From Acholoe squamosa (taxonomy: Eukaryota; Annelida; Polychaeta; Phyllodocida; Polynoidae), in NCBI GenBank assembly GCA_949317995.1, contig OX439043.1:42103560-42167559 (forward strand): a DNA stretch of 64,000 nt, in the 5' to 3' direction. Shown in pieces: positions 10,003-19,353 of the stretch. Within the stretch, counting starts at the first letter, position 1, and the number at the start of each line of letters is the position of its first letter. Position numbers and translations under genes: made by a program. The notes under the pieces are model-generated. The model saw only the letters and a program-made list of their open reading frames with translations. It made no database searches and had not been told where the DNA came from.

Positions 10003-13000
10003 TGGGGGTTGTATCAACGGCATCTGATACGACCCCATGGAAGAACGAATGCCAAAATGCTACCGGGGGTGACCCGGTGGAAGATTTCGAATCAATTACA
10101 CCTGGAGGCCGGGTGGCCGGGGGTGCGCACCCCTGCACCTTGGCCGGGGCCGGGGACCCTAGTGTTTATATGTATGAGGGTGAGCGTATGGAGGCGAGTG
10201 GCCACACTAGGGGAGAGGAAGGATGGATCAAAGAGTTGATCCGAGTGTGTGGGACACGCCTTCCCCCAAGTCATCCGTGTCTGGAATTCCTGAGAGGACT
10301 CGGATTGAATCTTGGTGATTCGGGAGACTTTCACCAGTTTACCAGTAACCCCTCACCCTTAGGGGGGAGACGGTGGTATGTACCCATATCTGTGGAAGGC
10401 CGGGTAGGAGAATTCTTGGTGGATACTGGAGCTAGCCATTCCTGTGTGTCCAAAAGGTTCTTCGACTCGGTGGCCAGCAGCCATGAGAACCTCAAAACGG
10501 GGGTAAATGCTTGCACGGCCGACGGAAGCAGCATGCGTACATTTGGTAGGACGTTTATGCCTATCCGTATAGGAGGCAAAGAATTCGTTTTTTCGCCAAC
10601 TATAGCAGAGGTTAGTGATGACGGAATCCTCGGACTGGACTTTGCAAGTTTATACGGGGCCGTCTTGGACCCGAGGGACGGTATGATGAGTATACGGAAC
10701 CCGTATGGCTTGCATGTCCAATGCGTATTGAGACAGGTGTCTTCGGTCGCATCAGTGATACATACGGTGAAGATCCCACCGGGTACCACTTGCGATGTCC
10801 TTTGTGGCGGGTCCATGGCTCAGAGGAATGAAACTGGAGTCTATGAACCCGATACGGTGTACTTGTCAAGCGTCGGGTTGGACTCAGTGGATACATTAGT
10901 GGCTAATGCAGCTTGGACTGTATTACCCATGACTAACCGAAGTGGTTCAGTAGTCTATCTGAGGCGAGGCGACTGTATTGGGAGGATGAGCTCGGTAGAA
11001 CATGTCGCCGAAGCAAAATTCAATAAACCACTGAACCCTGTTAGTAAGCATCCTTTGGATGAAGAATTCCAAAAGCTGATTAATCAGTCCGATTTAGAAA
11101 ATACGGAAGATAAGGATTGCCTGTCGAAACTCCTACAAAAGTACGAGAGTGCTTTTGGTAGGGAGGGAGGACCGGTGGGTAGATCCGATAAGGTGTTGCA
11201 CACCATAGATGTGGGCAACGAGAAACCTTTTAAAATCCCGTATCGTAGACTTCCTCTAAAGAAGAAGTTAATTTGTGAAGAGGAAATACAAAAACAGTTA
11301 GACCTAGGGGTAATCGTGCCCAGCTCGAGTCCCTGGTCTAGCCCTGTTTGTATGACCACTAAGAAAGACGGTACAATCCGCTTTTGTGTCGACTATCGGA
11401 AATTGAACGGTATAACAAAGAAGAACTCGTATCCTTTACCAAGGATAGACGAGACTTTAGATAGCTTGGGCGGGAACCAATGGTTCTGTACCTTGGATCT
11501 ACAGTCCGGGTATTGGCAAATACCGATGCACCCCGATGACAAGGAGAAGACAGCATTCTCCAGTCATATGGGGCTATTCGAGTATAATGTCTTACCCTTC
11601 GGATTGTGTAACGCCCCCGCTACATTCGAGGCTATGATGGAATCCTTACTGAGTGATCTTTTGTGGAAGAAATGCCTGGTTTACTTGGACGATGTGGTCG
11701 TGTTTGGCAAGTCGTTCAAGCAATGCCTGGCGAATCTGCAATTGGTCCTCGACCGGATACTATCAAACGGTCTTAAACTTAAACCCAAGAAGTGTAATTT
11801 GTTTAAGAAAACCATTACATACTTGGGAAGGATCATTACTCCTAACGGAGTGAGTGCGGATCCGGAAAAATTGGAAGCCGTAGAGAATTGGGAAAGACCC
11901 ACGAGTGCTAAGGAGGTGAGATCATTTTTAGGATTTTGTTCCTATTATCGTGATTTCATACCAAATTACTCTCGTGTGAGCTTCCCCATGCAGTGTCTAG
12001 CTCACTGGACTCCGGGTAGGGCACGGGACCCATTCCCATGGACCAGCGAGCAAGAAGAATCTTTTAATAAAATAAAAGATTTGTTTAGGAATACACCAGT
12101 GTTGAAATATCCCACTCCCGAAGGACATTTCATCTTAGACACCGATGCGAGCAATGATGCAATTGGGGCAGCTCTCTCTCAGGTCCAAGAGGGAGTCGAA
12201 GTGCCGATAGCATTTGCCAGCAACACGTTAAGCAAGACACAGCGAAATTATTGTACCACCAAACGAGAACTCCTCGCTGTGGTGGTATATACGAAGAAGT
12301 TTAAGCATTTCCTCTGGGGAAGTGACTTTACCTTAAGAACCGACCATTCGTCCCTTAGGTGGCTCCTTAATTTTAAGGACGCCGAGGGGATGATAGGACG
12401 ATGGTTAGCTCATCTATCCGAATTCGGATTAGAGCATAAACAGATAGAGCACCGACCCGGTACTAAACATATCAATGCGGATGCCTTGTCGAGACGACCC
12501 ATCCGAAGGTGCCAGAATGCCACTTGTGATGACTGCGGGGCCCACAATGCTGTGGTAGCCGGGTTGGTATTTAATCATACCACCCCCCGTATCCCCTGGG
12601 AAGAGGCTGTGTGCAGCTATCTTGATTGGTCCCCGGAAACCATCAAAAAGTTCCAACAGTCGGATCCCACCACAACTCGCATAATGGAATACCTACGGTC
12701 AGGTATTAAACCGGCAAGGCCGCTAGTATCCCTAGAGGATAGGGAGGCGAGGCGGTTGCTAGCCCAATGGACCGAGCTAGAAATCCGAGACGGCATACTG
12801 TGCAGGTGGAAGACAACCCCCACCAATGGTAGGCTGTTGCAAATAGTGATACCCACCCCGATGAGGAGGGATATCATGTATTATTGCCATGGCCATCAAA
12901 CAAGTGGCCATTTCGGTAAGAAAAGGTCAATAGAGCGCCTACAAAGGCGTTACTACTGGCCCGGTATGAGAGGCGACCTGCTTCGGTGGATCGGCACTTG

Positions 13001-14237
13001 CCCGGATTGCTGTAAAAACAAGCCGGGACCCGGCCTGGGTAAGCAACCCCTATCCCAGGAATTGTTTGGTGTCAGATTCGCTCGAGTGGCGATAGATATC
13101 ATCAGTGGAATTAAAACGACGCCCCGAGACAATACTTGTATGATGGTAGTGACCGACTTTTATACCAAGTACACTCGGGTGTTCCCCCTTCCTAACCACA
13201 AAGCCGCCACGTGTGCGGAGGCATTTGTGAAGGGCTGGGTGTTACATTTGGGTGTTCCCCTTATGATGCACAGCGACCAAGGAAGGGAGTTCGAGTCGGA
13301 GCTATGGCAGGAAATGTGCCATTACCTAGCCATTTGCAAGACCCGAACAAACCCATACCGACCACAGTCGGATGGGCAGGTAGAGCGTTTCAACAGAACC
13401 CTCATACAAGTGCTAAAGCCCCTGGTCAATACCCACCAGGACGACTGGGATGAACAGTGTGAGTTTGTGGTACATGCCTACAACAACACTGTCCATTCAT
13501 CCACTAATTGCACTCCCAACCTGCTAGTGTTCGGCGAGGACATCATAATGCCCGCCGACTTAGTGTATGGAGTGGTTGGTATAGACCCGGAGGCGCCCTG
13601 CACTGTGTTGTTTGTGGAGTCATTAAGGGACAGGTTCAAACAGGCATACGAGGCCGTTCGTAAAGAACTGCTGAAGAGTGCGAAGTGGCAGAAGGTGGGT
13701 TATGACACCAATGCTAAACGAATTCGTTTTAATGTAGGGGACAAAGTCCTAAGGTATTATGAGCCGCTGGAGAAGCTGAAGCTCGTAACGCCTTGGGAAG
13801 GTCCGTTTAAAATAATTCGTGTCATCTCCGAATCTACGGTGATGATGGAGGACTGCCTAACTGGTAGGAAATGGAAGACAAATGTCGGAAAACTTCGGCC
13901 CTGGAAGGGACGCGAAGAGGCGGAGAGGGAGTTCGGCTACAAACCACCTGTATCTGTCCCTAGCGGACCGAGCGTGGTAATACCGACGAAACGCCCTAGA
14001 GGCCGGCCGAGAAAGGCGCCGGGAGACGAGGGTATGGTGAAAAAGAAGACGAAGGCCAGGAAACGACCTAATCGTAAGAAAAGGAAAAATGTCTCGCTGA
14101 GTGAAGGCATTACGTATGGGAAGGTGCCCGCTGTGGCTAGGCGGAATCCAGAGAGGGCCGTACGTAAAGCCGGGAAAAATAAGAGGCTAACCGAAGGCGT
14201 TAGACGCAGTCCCCGGTTGAGGTCTGCCGTAACCTAA
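10002..14237 (+). CDS. Pol polyprotein: protease, RT, RNase H, integrase
   Basis: About 1,411 residues, looking complete. The aspartic protease has its active site DTGAS at residues 141-145. Reverse transcriptase spans roughly 400-630, with FCVDYRKLN and the catalytic YLDD at 561-564. RNase H starts near 710 (LDTDAS, TKRELLA, RTDHSSL). Integrase follows with an HHCC zinc domain at about 960-1006, catalytic D in AIDI near 1032, D in HSDQGREF near 1090 and E in SDGQVERFNR near 1127, then a GPF module near 1266 (WEGPFKI). The enzymes copy the RNA into DNA and insert it. The C-terminal ~130 residues are very basic and hold an AT-hook-like core, RPRGRPRK, near 1330-1337, which could bind AT-rich DNA or chromatin. 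The frame begins at the end of gag, so the product is expected as a Gag-Pol read-through. Confidence 0.97.
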   Translation: MGVVSTASDTTPWKNECQNATGGDPVEDFESITPGGRVAGGAHPCTLAGAGDPSVYMYEGERMEASGHTRGEEGWIKELIRVCGTRLPPSHPCLEFLRGLGLNLGDSGDFHQFTSNPSPLGGRRWYVPISVEGRVGEFLVDTGASHSCVSKRFFDSVASSHENLKTGVNACTADGSSMRTFGRTFMPIRIGGKEFVFSPTIAEVSDDGILGLDFASLYGAVLDPRDGMMSIRNPYGLHVQCVLRQVSSVASVIHTVKIPPGTTCDVLCGGSMAQRNETGVYEPDTVYLSSVGLDSVDTLVANAAWTVLPMTNRSGSVVYLRRGDCIGRMSSVEHVAEAKFNKPLNPVSKHPLDEEFQKLINQSDLENTEDKDCLSKLLQKYESAFGREGGPVGRSDKVLHTIDVGNEKPFKIPYRRLPLKKKLICEEEIQKQLDLGVIVPSSSPWSSPVCMTTKKDGTIRFCVDYRKLNGITKKNSYPLPRIDETLDSLGGNQWFCTLDLQSGYWQIPMHPDDKEKTAFSSHMGLFEYNVLPFGLCNAPATFEAMMESLLSDLLWKKCLVYLDDVVVFGKSFKQCLANLQLVLDRILSNGLKLKPKKCNLFKKTITYLGRIITPNGVSADPEKLEAVENWERPTSAKEVRSFLGFCSYYRDFIPNYSRVSFPMQCLAHWTPGRARDPFPWTSEQEESFNKIKDLFRNTPVLKYPTPEGHFILDTDASNDAIGAALSQVQEGVEVPIAFASNTLSKTQRNYCTTKRELLAVVVYTKKFKHFLWGSDFTLRTDHSSLRWLLNFKDAEGMIGRWLAHLSEFGLEHKQIEHRPGTKHINADALSRRPIRRCQNATCDDCGAHNAVVAGLVFNHTTPRIPWEEAVCSYLDWSPETIKKFQQSDPTTTRIMEYLRSGIKPARPLVSLEDREARRLLAQWTELEIRDGILCRWKTTPTNGRLLQIVIPTPMRRDIMYYCHGHQTSGHFGKKRSIERLQRRYYWPGMRGDLLRWIGTCPDCCKNKPGPGLGKQPLSQELFGVRFARVAIDIISGIKTTPRDNTCMMVVTDFYTKYTRVFPLPNHKAATCAEAFVKGWVLHLGVPLMMHSDQGREFESELWQEMCHYLAICKTRTNPYRPQSDGQVERFNRTLIQVLKPLVNTHQDDWDEQCEFVVHAYNNTVHSSTNCTPNLLVFGEDIIMPADLVYGVVGIDPEAPCTVLFVESLRDRFKQAYEAVRKELLKSAKWQKVGYDTNAKRIRFNVGDKVLRYYEPLEKLKLVTPWEGPFKIIRVISESTVMMEDCLTGRKWKTNVGKLRPWKGREEAEREFGYKPPVSVPSGPSVVIPTKRPRGRPRKAPGDEGMVKKKTKARKRPNRKKRKNVSLSEGITYGKVPAVARRNPERAVRKAGKNKRLTEGVRRSPRLRSAVT

Positions 14238-14745
14238 CTCAGTACACAACGAGCTGCTCCGTGTTGTCCGCCATGGGCGGGTAACATACGTCCACGGCTG
14301 GAGATGCCGAACGTGCCCTCCCCGGGGAGCTGTATCCCGTGAGCGGCGGTCGGATTAACCGGTACATTCGCTTTGAAGCGTTGTATACACCGCCAAACTC
14401 CAGCAGATAGCACTCGGGTGGTAGGCCGCGTCCCGCATGTCGAGTCGAATGTTAGTTCGGATCTAGTTCCCTAGGTGGCGCCGCGGGTGCGGCGGGAAAT
14501 GTTGGAACTAGGTCACCGGATAGCCACGGCGGGATCTCGCGAGGCGAGATACGTGACGTCATACTGGTCATAACTAGAGCGGACTCGTGGTGGTTAGACG
14601 CCACCCGTTTTTGCTCTAGTTGTTGTTGGCGGTTTACAGGCCCCTAGCTGTCGGTTAGCTTGTCTAACACCACCTTTTGTTGGACGAATCCTTCGGGAGG
14701 AGTCCAACACAGACGCCAAATTATTTGGAAGTCGCCCTCAGTGCC
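14238..14745 (+). promoter_or_regulatory. Non-coding gap between pol and the accessory ORFs
   Basis: About 0.5 kb without a supported frame, GC-rich and containing short inverted repeats (for example CTCGCGAGGCGAG). A perfect CRE-type palindrome, TGACGTCA, lies at 14,554-14,561. A pyrimidine/T-rich stretch ending GGTTTACAG at about 14,640 resembles a splice acceptor. Either feature could allow separate expression of the downstream ORFs, by an internal promoter or by a spliced subgenomic RNA as retroviruses use for env. Both are inference. Confidence 0.4.
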
Positions 14746-16827
14746 ATGGCACAGGGGACGATTAACGCCGCGCGTCAAACTGCCAATGTTCTGTTGGAGG
14801 TAGGCGAGGACCCGAAGGTCCCGTCTCGGGTCGAGGAATCTATGGATTCTTCGACAGAGGAGGCCGCCCGGACGCTCTCGGCTATGGCCGAGGCCACCAA
14901 CCGGGAGAGGATGCCACCTCCACCACCACCACGCCCGGAGCGCTCGTCTGCAGCAGCTGCTTCGGGTAGCAAAGTGGATGTCCTGGACATTCCAATGTAT
15001 CCTCCGGGATTCAAGACTCGGATCGAACGTATGGCACACGTCGATCGCGAGGCCGGTGTCGTGTACACCTCCTGGGGGACCTACATCCCCATGCACGCCT
15101 CCATGTTCGGATGTGGACCAATGGCGGTGGAGCAGGGTGTGCCCGAGCCCATACCAGATGATTTCAAGACTCTGGTAATGGACTCGTGCAGTGACGAGCT
15201 GGCTGACAATATGCCAGTTTCTTGGCTCCGCAACTATCTGAAGTTAGCGGAGAATATGGCGGTGAACGAGAGTCTGGCCCGAGCCGTCTTGATCTCTGAG
15301 GGCATCACCCGAAAGGCCTCAGAGTTAAGGGAGTCCGAATCCGATATGGATACAGACTCCACAGTAACCTTGTCGTCGGTGGAAACCGACCAGGTCAAGC
15401 GATTGACCCGTAAACCTGCGCCTAAGGGTCCTCTCACTGAGAGCGATCTGGAGGCTGAGGATGTCCGCATCGCCGTCGAGAGGTCCACAACCGAGACCGA
15501 CCCAGCTGCCGACATCCCGGAGGCACCTGGCGAGATCTCGGATGAGGACATCTCGCGCCAACAGGCTGCTGTGGAGGCAAAGCGAGCCAAGCTTGCCAAG
15601 CAGCAGAAGGAGCTCACCGCAGCTCGCCGGGCCCATCGCAAACAGCAGGCCCAACAGAAAACCAAGGTCTCTTCCGACTCTGACTCCCCGGTCAGCGGAA
15701 GGAGGAGCCCTCGTACAGAGGACAGGAATCGACGAGAGTCGGATTCCAGCCCTGAGATGCCGGCGCAGCCCACCAAGGTTCAGCGCCGGAAGAAAAAGAA
15801 CGGAGCGAAAGCGTCTCCCGCAGAACCCACACCCCCCACCAAGCCGAGGGGTAAGGGTCAGCCGAAGACGCCCGCCTCCACCACCACAACTACAACCACC
15901 ACAGTAGCCACCTCGGCTGCAGCTTCCACTGCCAGCACCAGCGGAAAAGGCGCCAAATCCTCTGCCAAAGCTTCGGCTGGTACTACCACCACCAGCCGAG
16001 CGAGCCGTAGGGGAGCTGGTATCTACACGGACAGTGAGGATAGCGACAGCGATCCAGAACTGCCCGAGTCGGCCAAATCTGATTTGGAGTCCGTGACAAC
16101 GTGGGAAGAGATGACCACGGATGTCCCGAAAGACGACAATCAGAAATGGATGTGGAAGAATGCAGCCGAAGGGTTCAAAGAACGGACTCCTCGCTGCTTC
16201 GCGGACTGTGCCTACGACACGGTCCATTTCATGTGTCCCGGCGCCGTCAATAAGGACGGTGACAGCGATGACGAGGAGTGGATGAAATCCGGCCCCTCGG
16301 ATACGCCTGTAGGTAAATTCTACCTCATTTGGATTGACCAGCTGAAATCCAAATTGGGGTCGATTAACAGCTACGAGGCCCGGACGAAAGTTCAGTGGGC
16401 AATGACCCAATGGGGACCAACCGGCAGCCGCCGACGGTGCCCATTCGAGTCATGCCAGCTGGCTCTCACGGGTGAGAAGATGTTCGAGACGAAGCCTCGC
16501 TTCGCTCGCCACATTGTTGAACATCACATGCACCACAAGCCTGTGATGATGTGTGTGCTTGGGGACCGCCCGAGCAAACATTGTGATGGATCGTTCAGCA
16601 CTCACCGGCGCCGAGACATGGCTCTGCACTTGCAGAAGGCCCATGGCATCGGCCTGGAGAAAACCAGGAAACGAGCCATCAAGTGCTTCAACGAGCTCCT
16701 AGCTAACTGGGCCTCGTTGAGCATTAAAGACGTCAAGGAGCAAGCATTCGAGACCGGATTCTGCTCATGGAAGAGCGGCAACTTGTTGACCTTCTTCCAA
16801 ATCAACGAAGTTCGGGATGCCCAGTGA
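14746..16827 (+). CDS. Accessory ORF A of the LTR element (zinc-finger-like protein)
   Basis: A 693-residue protein from the ATG in GTGCCATGGC, a strong initiation context; the frame is open a little further upstream without ATG. I do not recognise a family. Visible parts: an N-terminal region with a proline run; a predicted folded segment around 85-190 (with MYPPGF and SWGTYIPMH); a long disordered middle rich in Ser, Asp, Glu, Lys and Thr, including a helical KLAKQQKEL segment and a basic QRRKKKNGAK that could be a nuclear signal; then a folded C-terminal part from about 470. Two C2H2-like fingers near 580-655 (RRCPFESC...H..HH, then a second C..C...H..H ending LQKAHG) suggest nucleic acid binding. 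No signal peptide or membrane helix is seen, so it is not an obvious envelope. Its position between pol and the 3' LTR is where some elements carry env or regulatory genes. Confidence 0.8.
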   Translation: MAQGTINAARQTANVLLEVGEDPKVPSRVEESMDSSTEEAARTLSAMAEATNRERMPPPPPPRPERSSAAAASGSKVDVLDIPMYPPGFKTRIERMAHVDREAGVVYTSWGTYIPMHASMFGCGPMAVEQGVPEPIPDDFKTLVMDSCSDELADNMPVSWLRNYLKLAENMAVNESLARAVLISEGITRKASELRESESDMDTDSTVTLSSVETDQVKRLTRKPAPKGPLTESDLEAEDVRIAVERSTTETDPAADIPEAPGEISDEDISRQQAAVEAKRAKLAKQQKELTAARRAHRKQQAQQKTKVSSDSDSPVSGRRSPRTEDRNRRESDSSPEMPAQPTKVQRRKKKNGAKASPAEPTPPTKPRGKGQPKTPASTTTTTTTTVATSAAASTASTSGKGAKSSAKASAGTTTTSRASRRGAGIYTDSEDSDSDPELPESAKSDLESVTTWEEMTTDVPKDDNQKWMWKNAAEGFKERTPRCFADCAYDTVHFMCPGAVNKDGDSDDEEWMKSGPSDTPVGKFYLIWIDQLKSKLGSINSYEARTKVQWAMTQWGPTGSRRRCPFESCQLALTGEKMFETKPRFARHIVEHHMHHKPVMMCVLGDRPSKHCDGSFSTHRRRDMALHLQKAHGIGLEKTRKRAIKCFNELLANWASLSIKDVKEQAFETGFCSWKSGNLLTFFQINEVRDAQ

Positions 16828-17371
16828 GGTGCACCTGAAGGTAAAAAAGTGGCGAGGAGATGATAAGCGAGAGAAGGCCAAAGCCCGCTCTAAGGGTCCC
16901 GGCGGAGGCACAACAACAGCTACCGGTGCTTCCAAGAGGACCCGAGCAGACCGGTCCGTGAGCCCTTCGGGTGGCAAGGACCAGCCAAGACCAGCTAACC
17001 CAGCTGATCGTCGCGAGTCGGGACAACAAGTCTCGGCTCTGGATATGCCTAGCAACCAGGCCCATAGGTCGGGTAGCCAGGCAGCCACAACGGCGACTCC
17101 AGCCACCACCACCTCTACACCTGCACCCGCGGAACAACGCCCGGGCGAAGCCACTGGCAGCCATGATGGTGGGGGCGAACTCTTCGCTCCCCCATCTGGG
17201 TATTCTTCTTGGTGGGCCGGAGAGGGATCTTCCGGCAAGCGCCCCACGTACAGTGAGTACGCGGCGAAGTTCCCCGCTATGGGACCAGCCGGACCCGAGT
17301 CGCAGGTCCTTACCTCCCTGGGCCGGACCAAACCCCGTGGTAGAGGCCGTGGTGGGCTGGAGTCCACCTGA
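16817..17371 (+). CDS. Accessory ORF B of the LTR element (Gly/Pro/Arg-rich)
   Basis: A 184-residue frame from an ATG that overlaps the end of ORF A by 11 bases, in a different frame. The composition is low-complexity: basic N-terminus (HLKVKKWRGDDKREKAKARS), Ala/Thr/Pro-rich middle, and an Arg/Gly tail (PRGRGRGG) like RGG RNA-binding tails. I recognise no domain. A competing open frame covers much of the same span, so coding status is less sure than for gag, pol or ORF A. It may be a separate small protein or part of a larger accessory product made by the family's usual read-through. Confidence 0.45.
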   Translation: MPSEVHLKVKKWRGDDKREKAKARSKGPGGGTTTATGASKRTRADRSVSPSGGKDQPRPANPADRRESGQQVSALDMPSNQAHRSGSQAATTATPATTTSTPAPAEQRPGEATGSHDGGGELFAPPSGYSSWWAGEGSSGKRPTYSEYAAKFPAMGPAGPESQVLTSLGRTKPRGRGRGGLEST

Positions 17372-17515
17372 GCTTCCCCGGGCGGTGGCCGAGGCCGGGG
17401 CGGTCTTACGGTTGAGGGCCCGTCTGCTCCTCCAGCAGGTACTCCACCTGCTCCAGTGGAAGCCACCGCGCCTCCACCAGTCATTGCTCCACCAACGGGC
17501 CCTCGGGTACCCCTG

Positions 17516-18202
17516 ATGGAGTTAATTTCGGATACGCTGTCAGGTCTTCAGGATCCGAACACGTTTGTTGACCACAGAGATGTCCAAACGGTTCACATCC
17601 AGAATGAGCTGATGGCGGAGTGGCAGGCATTGCACCGCCAGAAGTCAGTCGACTACTGGCGGGCGATGACTGAAGCCACCCTCAATCTGGTATACGAAAT
17701 CCAGAAGAGGGAGGAAGACAAGATCAGGCAGCTGGAGAAGGACAAGCTTAAGGAGTTTCACCAAGCTGAAAATGCCAGATACATCCATAGGTTTAAGGAG
17801 GCTGACCTCAAGTTTTTCCTGGCATTCAGGAAACATCTGGAGGAGTGGGACGGCTTACCGTCGTCCCTTATCTTCATACCAGATATACCCCCGGATGCCC
17901 CGCCAGCCCCGGCTACTCCACCGGTTCTGGCCACTCCACCGGTCCCGGCTGCTCCGCCAGTTCCGGCAGCTCTCCTGCTCCCACCCCCTACCGTCACCCG
18001 GACTGTTACAATTGCCACGGTCGCTTCACCAGCATCCGAGGCAATGGACAGTCCATCCGCGGTGATGAGGGCCTTGAGCTTGGAGGGCGATACGCCCAGC
18101 GAGGCTTCCGCGGCGCTCTCTACGAGCAGCTGTAGCAGCTCGGCTCCATCTGCCACAATGGAGTCGGCTGAGAAGATGGACACGGATCCGGAAGATCTTT
18201 AA
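17516..18202 (+). CDS. Accessory ORF C of the LTR element (coiled coil, Pro/Ala tail)
   Basis: About 228 residues from the first in-frame ATG; the frame is open somewhat further upstream. The N-terminal ~110 residues are helical and charged (WQALHRQKSVDYWRAMTEA, KREEDKIRQLEKDKLKEF), consistent with a coiled coil. A Pro/Ala/Val run of about 50 residues follows, with PATPPV/PAAPPV-type tandem repeats, then a Ser/Glu/Asp-rich acidic tail. No known family is recognised and there is no membrane segment. The coiled coil plus disordered tail could serve oligomerisation or binding of Gag or host proteins; that is conjecture. Confidence 0.6.
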   Translation: MELISDTLSGLQDPNTFVDHRDVQTVHIQNELMAEWQALHRQKSVDYWRAMTEATLNLVYEIQKREEDKIRQLEKDKLKEFHQAENARYIHRFKEADLKFFLAFRKHLEEWDGLPSSLIFIPDIPPDAPPAPATPPVLATPPVPAAPPVPAALLLPPPTVTRTVTIATVASPASEAMDSPSAVMRALSLEGDTPSEASAALSTSSCSSSAPSATMESAEKMDTDPEDL

Positions 18203-18973
18203 GTGTCCATCTGACGGTGTCTCCTTTGTACCCGAGGGTAAAAGCATTTAATATGCCAGAGGCACTGTTCCTTACGCTGGACTCCTGATATCTGGAACGT
18301 AACCTGCAGCGAAGATGGACGCTAAACCCGACACACCAAAAAGGGATTACCACACCTACCCGGGGCTCCATCTTCCCATCTTCATCAGGGCACATCACAA
18401 CAGCAACGTGGCTTGCCACCACACATATGTCGCCGGATGGAGCTGCAGAAACCAGTCGTTCCAGATTCGCCGGAAGTCCGGTATATTGTAAGGGTGATCC
18501 TGCTACCCTGGTAGGACACCTCTATTCGTCAGTATTATTATTTTTGTATAAATATATTTTTATACCAAATATATATTTTTGTAATTAAAACAAACAAATT
18601 TTTCTCTCGGGTTATCTACCCCACCTCGGGTCGGTTAGTTAATACTGTAAAATTTTATTCATATCGCCTGATTACTCGTCTACGACTTTTTAATGCGTCT
18701 TGTTCATAATAATAACACTATTGTAACACTGTTACTACACATCACCATAGGTCGATGGTGCATAAGGCACCACTTCCTATTTGTTATTATTAATTACCAC
18801 TACTTCGGGTTATATGCGACGATGCCTCGTTATGTACATATTATTTATAATGCCCCTAAATGTTCTATATGCTATACGAACTGTATATATAGACTTACCT
18901 ATTTGTGTATAATATTATTGTATAAAGTTAACAATAGGTATTTATTAATTACACCCAACCCTAGGTATAGTCT
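18203..18973 (+). other. AT-rich 3' non-coding region of the LTR element
   Basis: This stretch runs from the last accessory ORF to the polypurine tract. From about 18,530 it is strongly AT-rich, with runs such as TATAAATATATTTTTATACC, in contrast to the GC-balanced coding part. No frame is supported. Confidence 0.6.
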
Positions 18974-18984
18974 AGTGGGGGTGG
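18974..18984 (+). promoter_or_regulatory. Polypurine tract
   Basis: AGTGGGGGTGG ends directly at the 3' LTR. Its purine richness and position fit the primer for plus-strand DNA synthesis. Confidence 0.75.
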
Positions 18985-19349
18985 TGTAGGGGCCGGTATC
19001 GTCGTATATATATTAGTGCCGTTCATCCGAGAGACGTGTTCGTGTGGTGCCTGTTCCTTCTATGCCAGCTAGGTGTCGCTTTGTGATACCCCGTTGGTAC
19101 AAGAGGGGGCGGCACCATGCCTCGCGTCCAGCTCCTACTAAGGAGCCGGACGAGCGGCAGAAGGTGACTGGATCTAGTCCAGTCCAGACGCGCAGCCTAA
19201 CCTGTAGACTAGAGTGGAATAAAGTCCTACCCGAGAGGTAGGGGTTTCTGGGGCTTTGCCCAACCCGAACTACTCGTGTTGTGTTGGTATTTCTAGTGGT
19301 AAGCGAGCCAAAGAGCCACCCAACATATAAGTCAAGACGAACCATTACA
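18985..19349 (+). repeat. 3' LTR of the Ty3/Gypsy element
   Basis: 365 bp, the same length as the 5' LTR and differing from it at one position. It is followed by CTAG at 19,350-19,353, the second copy of the target duplication. Confidence 0.97.
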
Positions 19350-19353
19350 CTAG

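Larger units (their letters stand above)
6535..19349 (+). mobile_element. Ty3/Gypsy LTR retrotransposon with accessory ORFs, looks whole
   Basis: A 12,815-bp element bounded by two 365-bp LTRs (TGTA...TACA) and by CTAG at 6,531-6,534 and 19,350-19,353 as a 4-bp target duplication. Order: 5' LTR, primer binding site, gag, pol (protease, reverse transcriptase, RNase H, integrase), a 0.5-kb non-coding gap, three accessory ORFs, an AT-rich 3' region, a polypurine tract and the 3' LTR. Integrase lies after RNase H, as in Ty3/Gypsy rather than Copia. The LTRs differ at one site in 365, so insertion was very recent, plausibly below about a million years under usual invertebrate rates. Gag and pol look whole. 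The accessory region lies in three separate frames; I cannot tell whether that is its natural design. It is about twice the usual length for animal Ty3/Gypsy elements because of the large gag and the accessory region. No membrane-type envelope frame is seen. Confidence 0.97.

Noticed and set aside
15325-16410. Long minus-strand frame opposite accessory ORF A
   Set aside because: Shadow of the GC-biased codon pattern on the plus strand; low-complexity Gly/Ser/Cys composition and no recognised domain.
16765-17484. Minus-strand Pro/Gly-rich frame opposite accessory ORF B
   Set aside because: Low-complexity shadow of plus-strand Gly/Pro/Ala codons. It overlaps two element ORFs and has no family resemblance.
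14746-18202. Retroviral envelope gene
   Set aside because: The position would fit, but none of the three frames has a signal peptide, fusion peptide or membrane helix.
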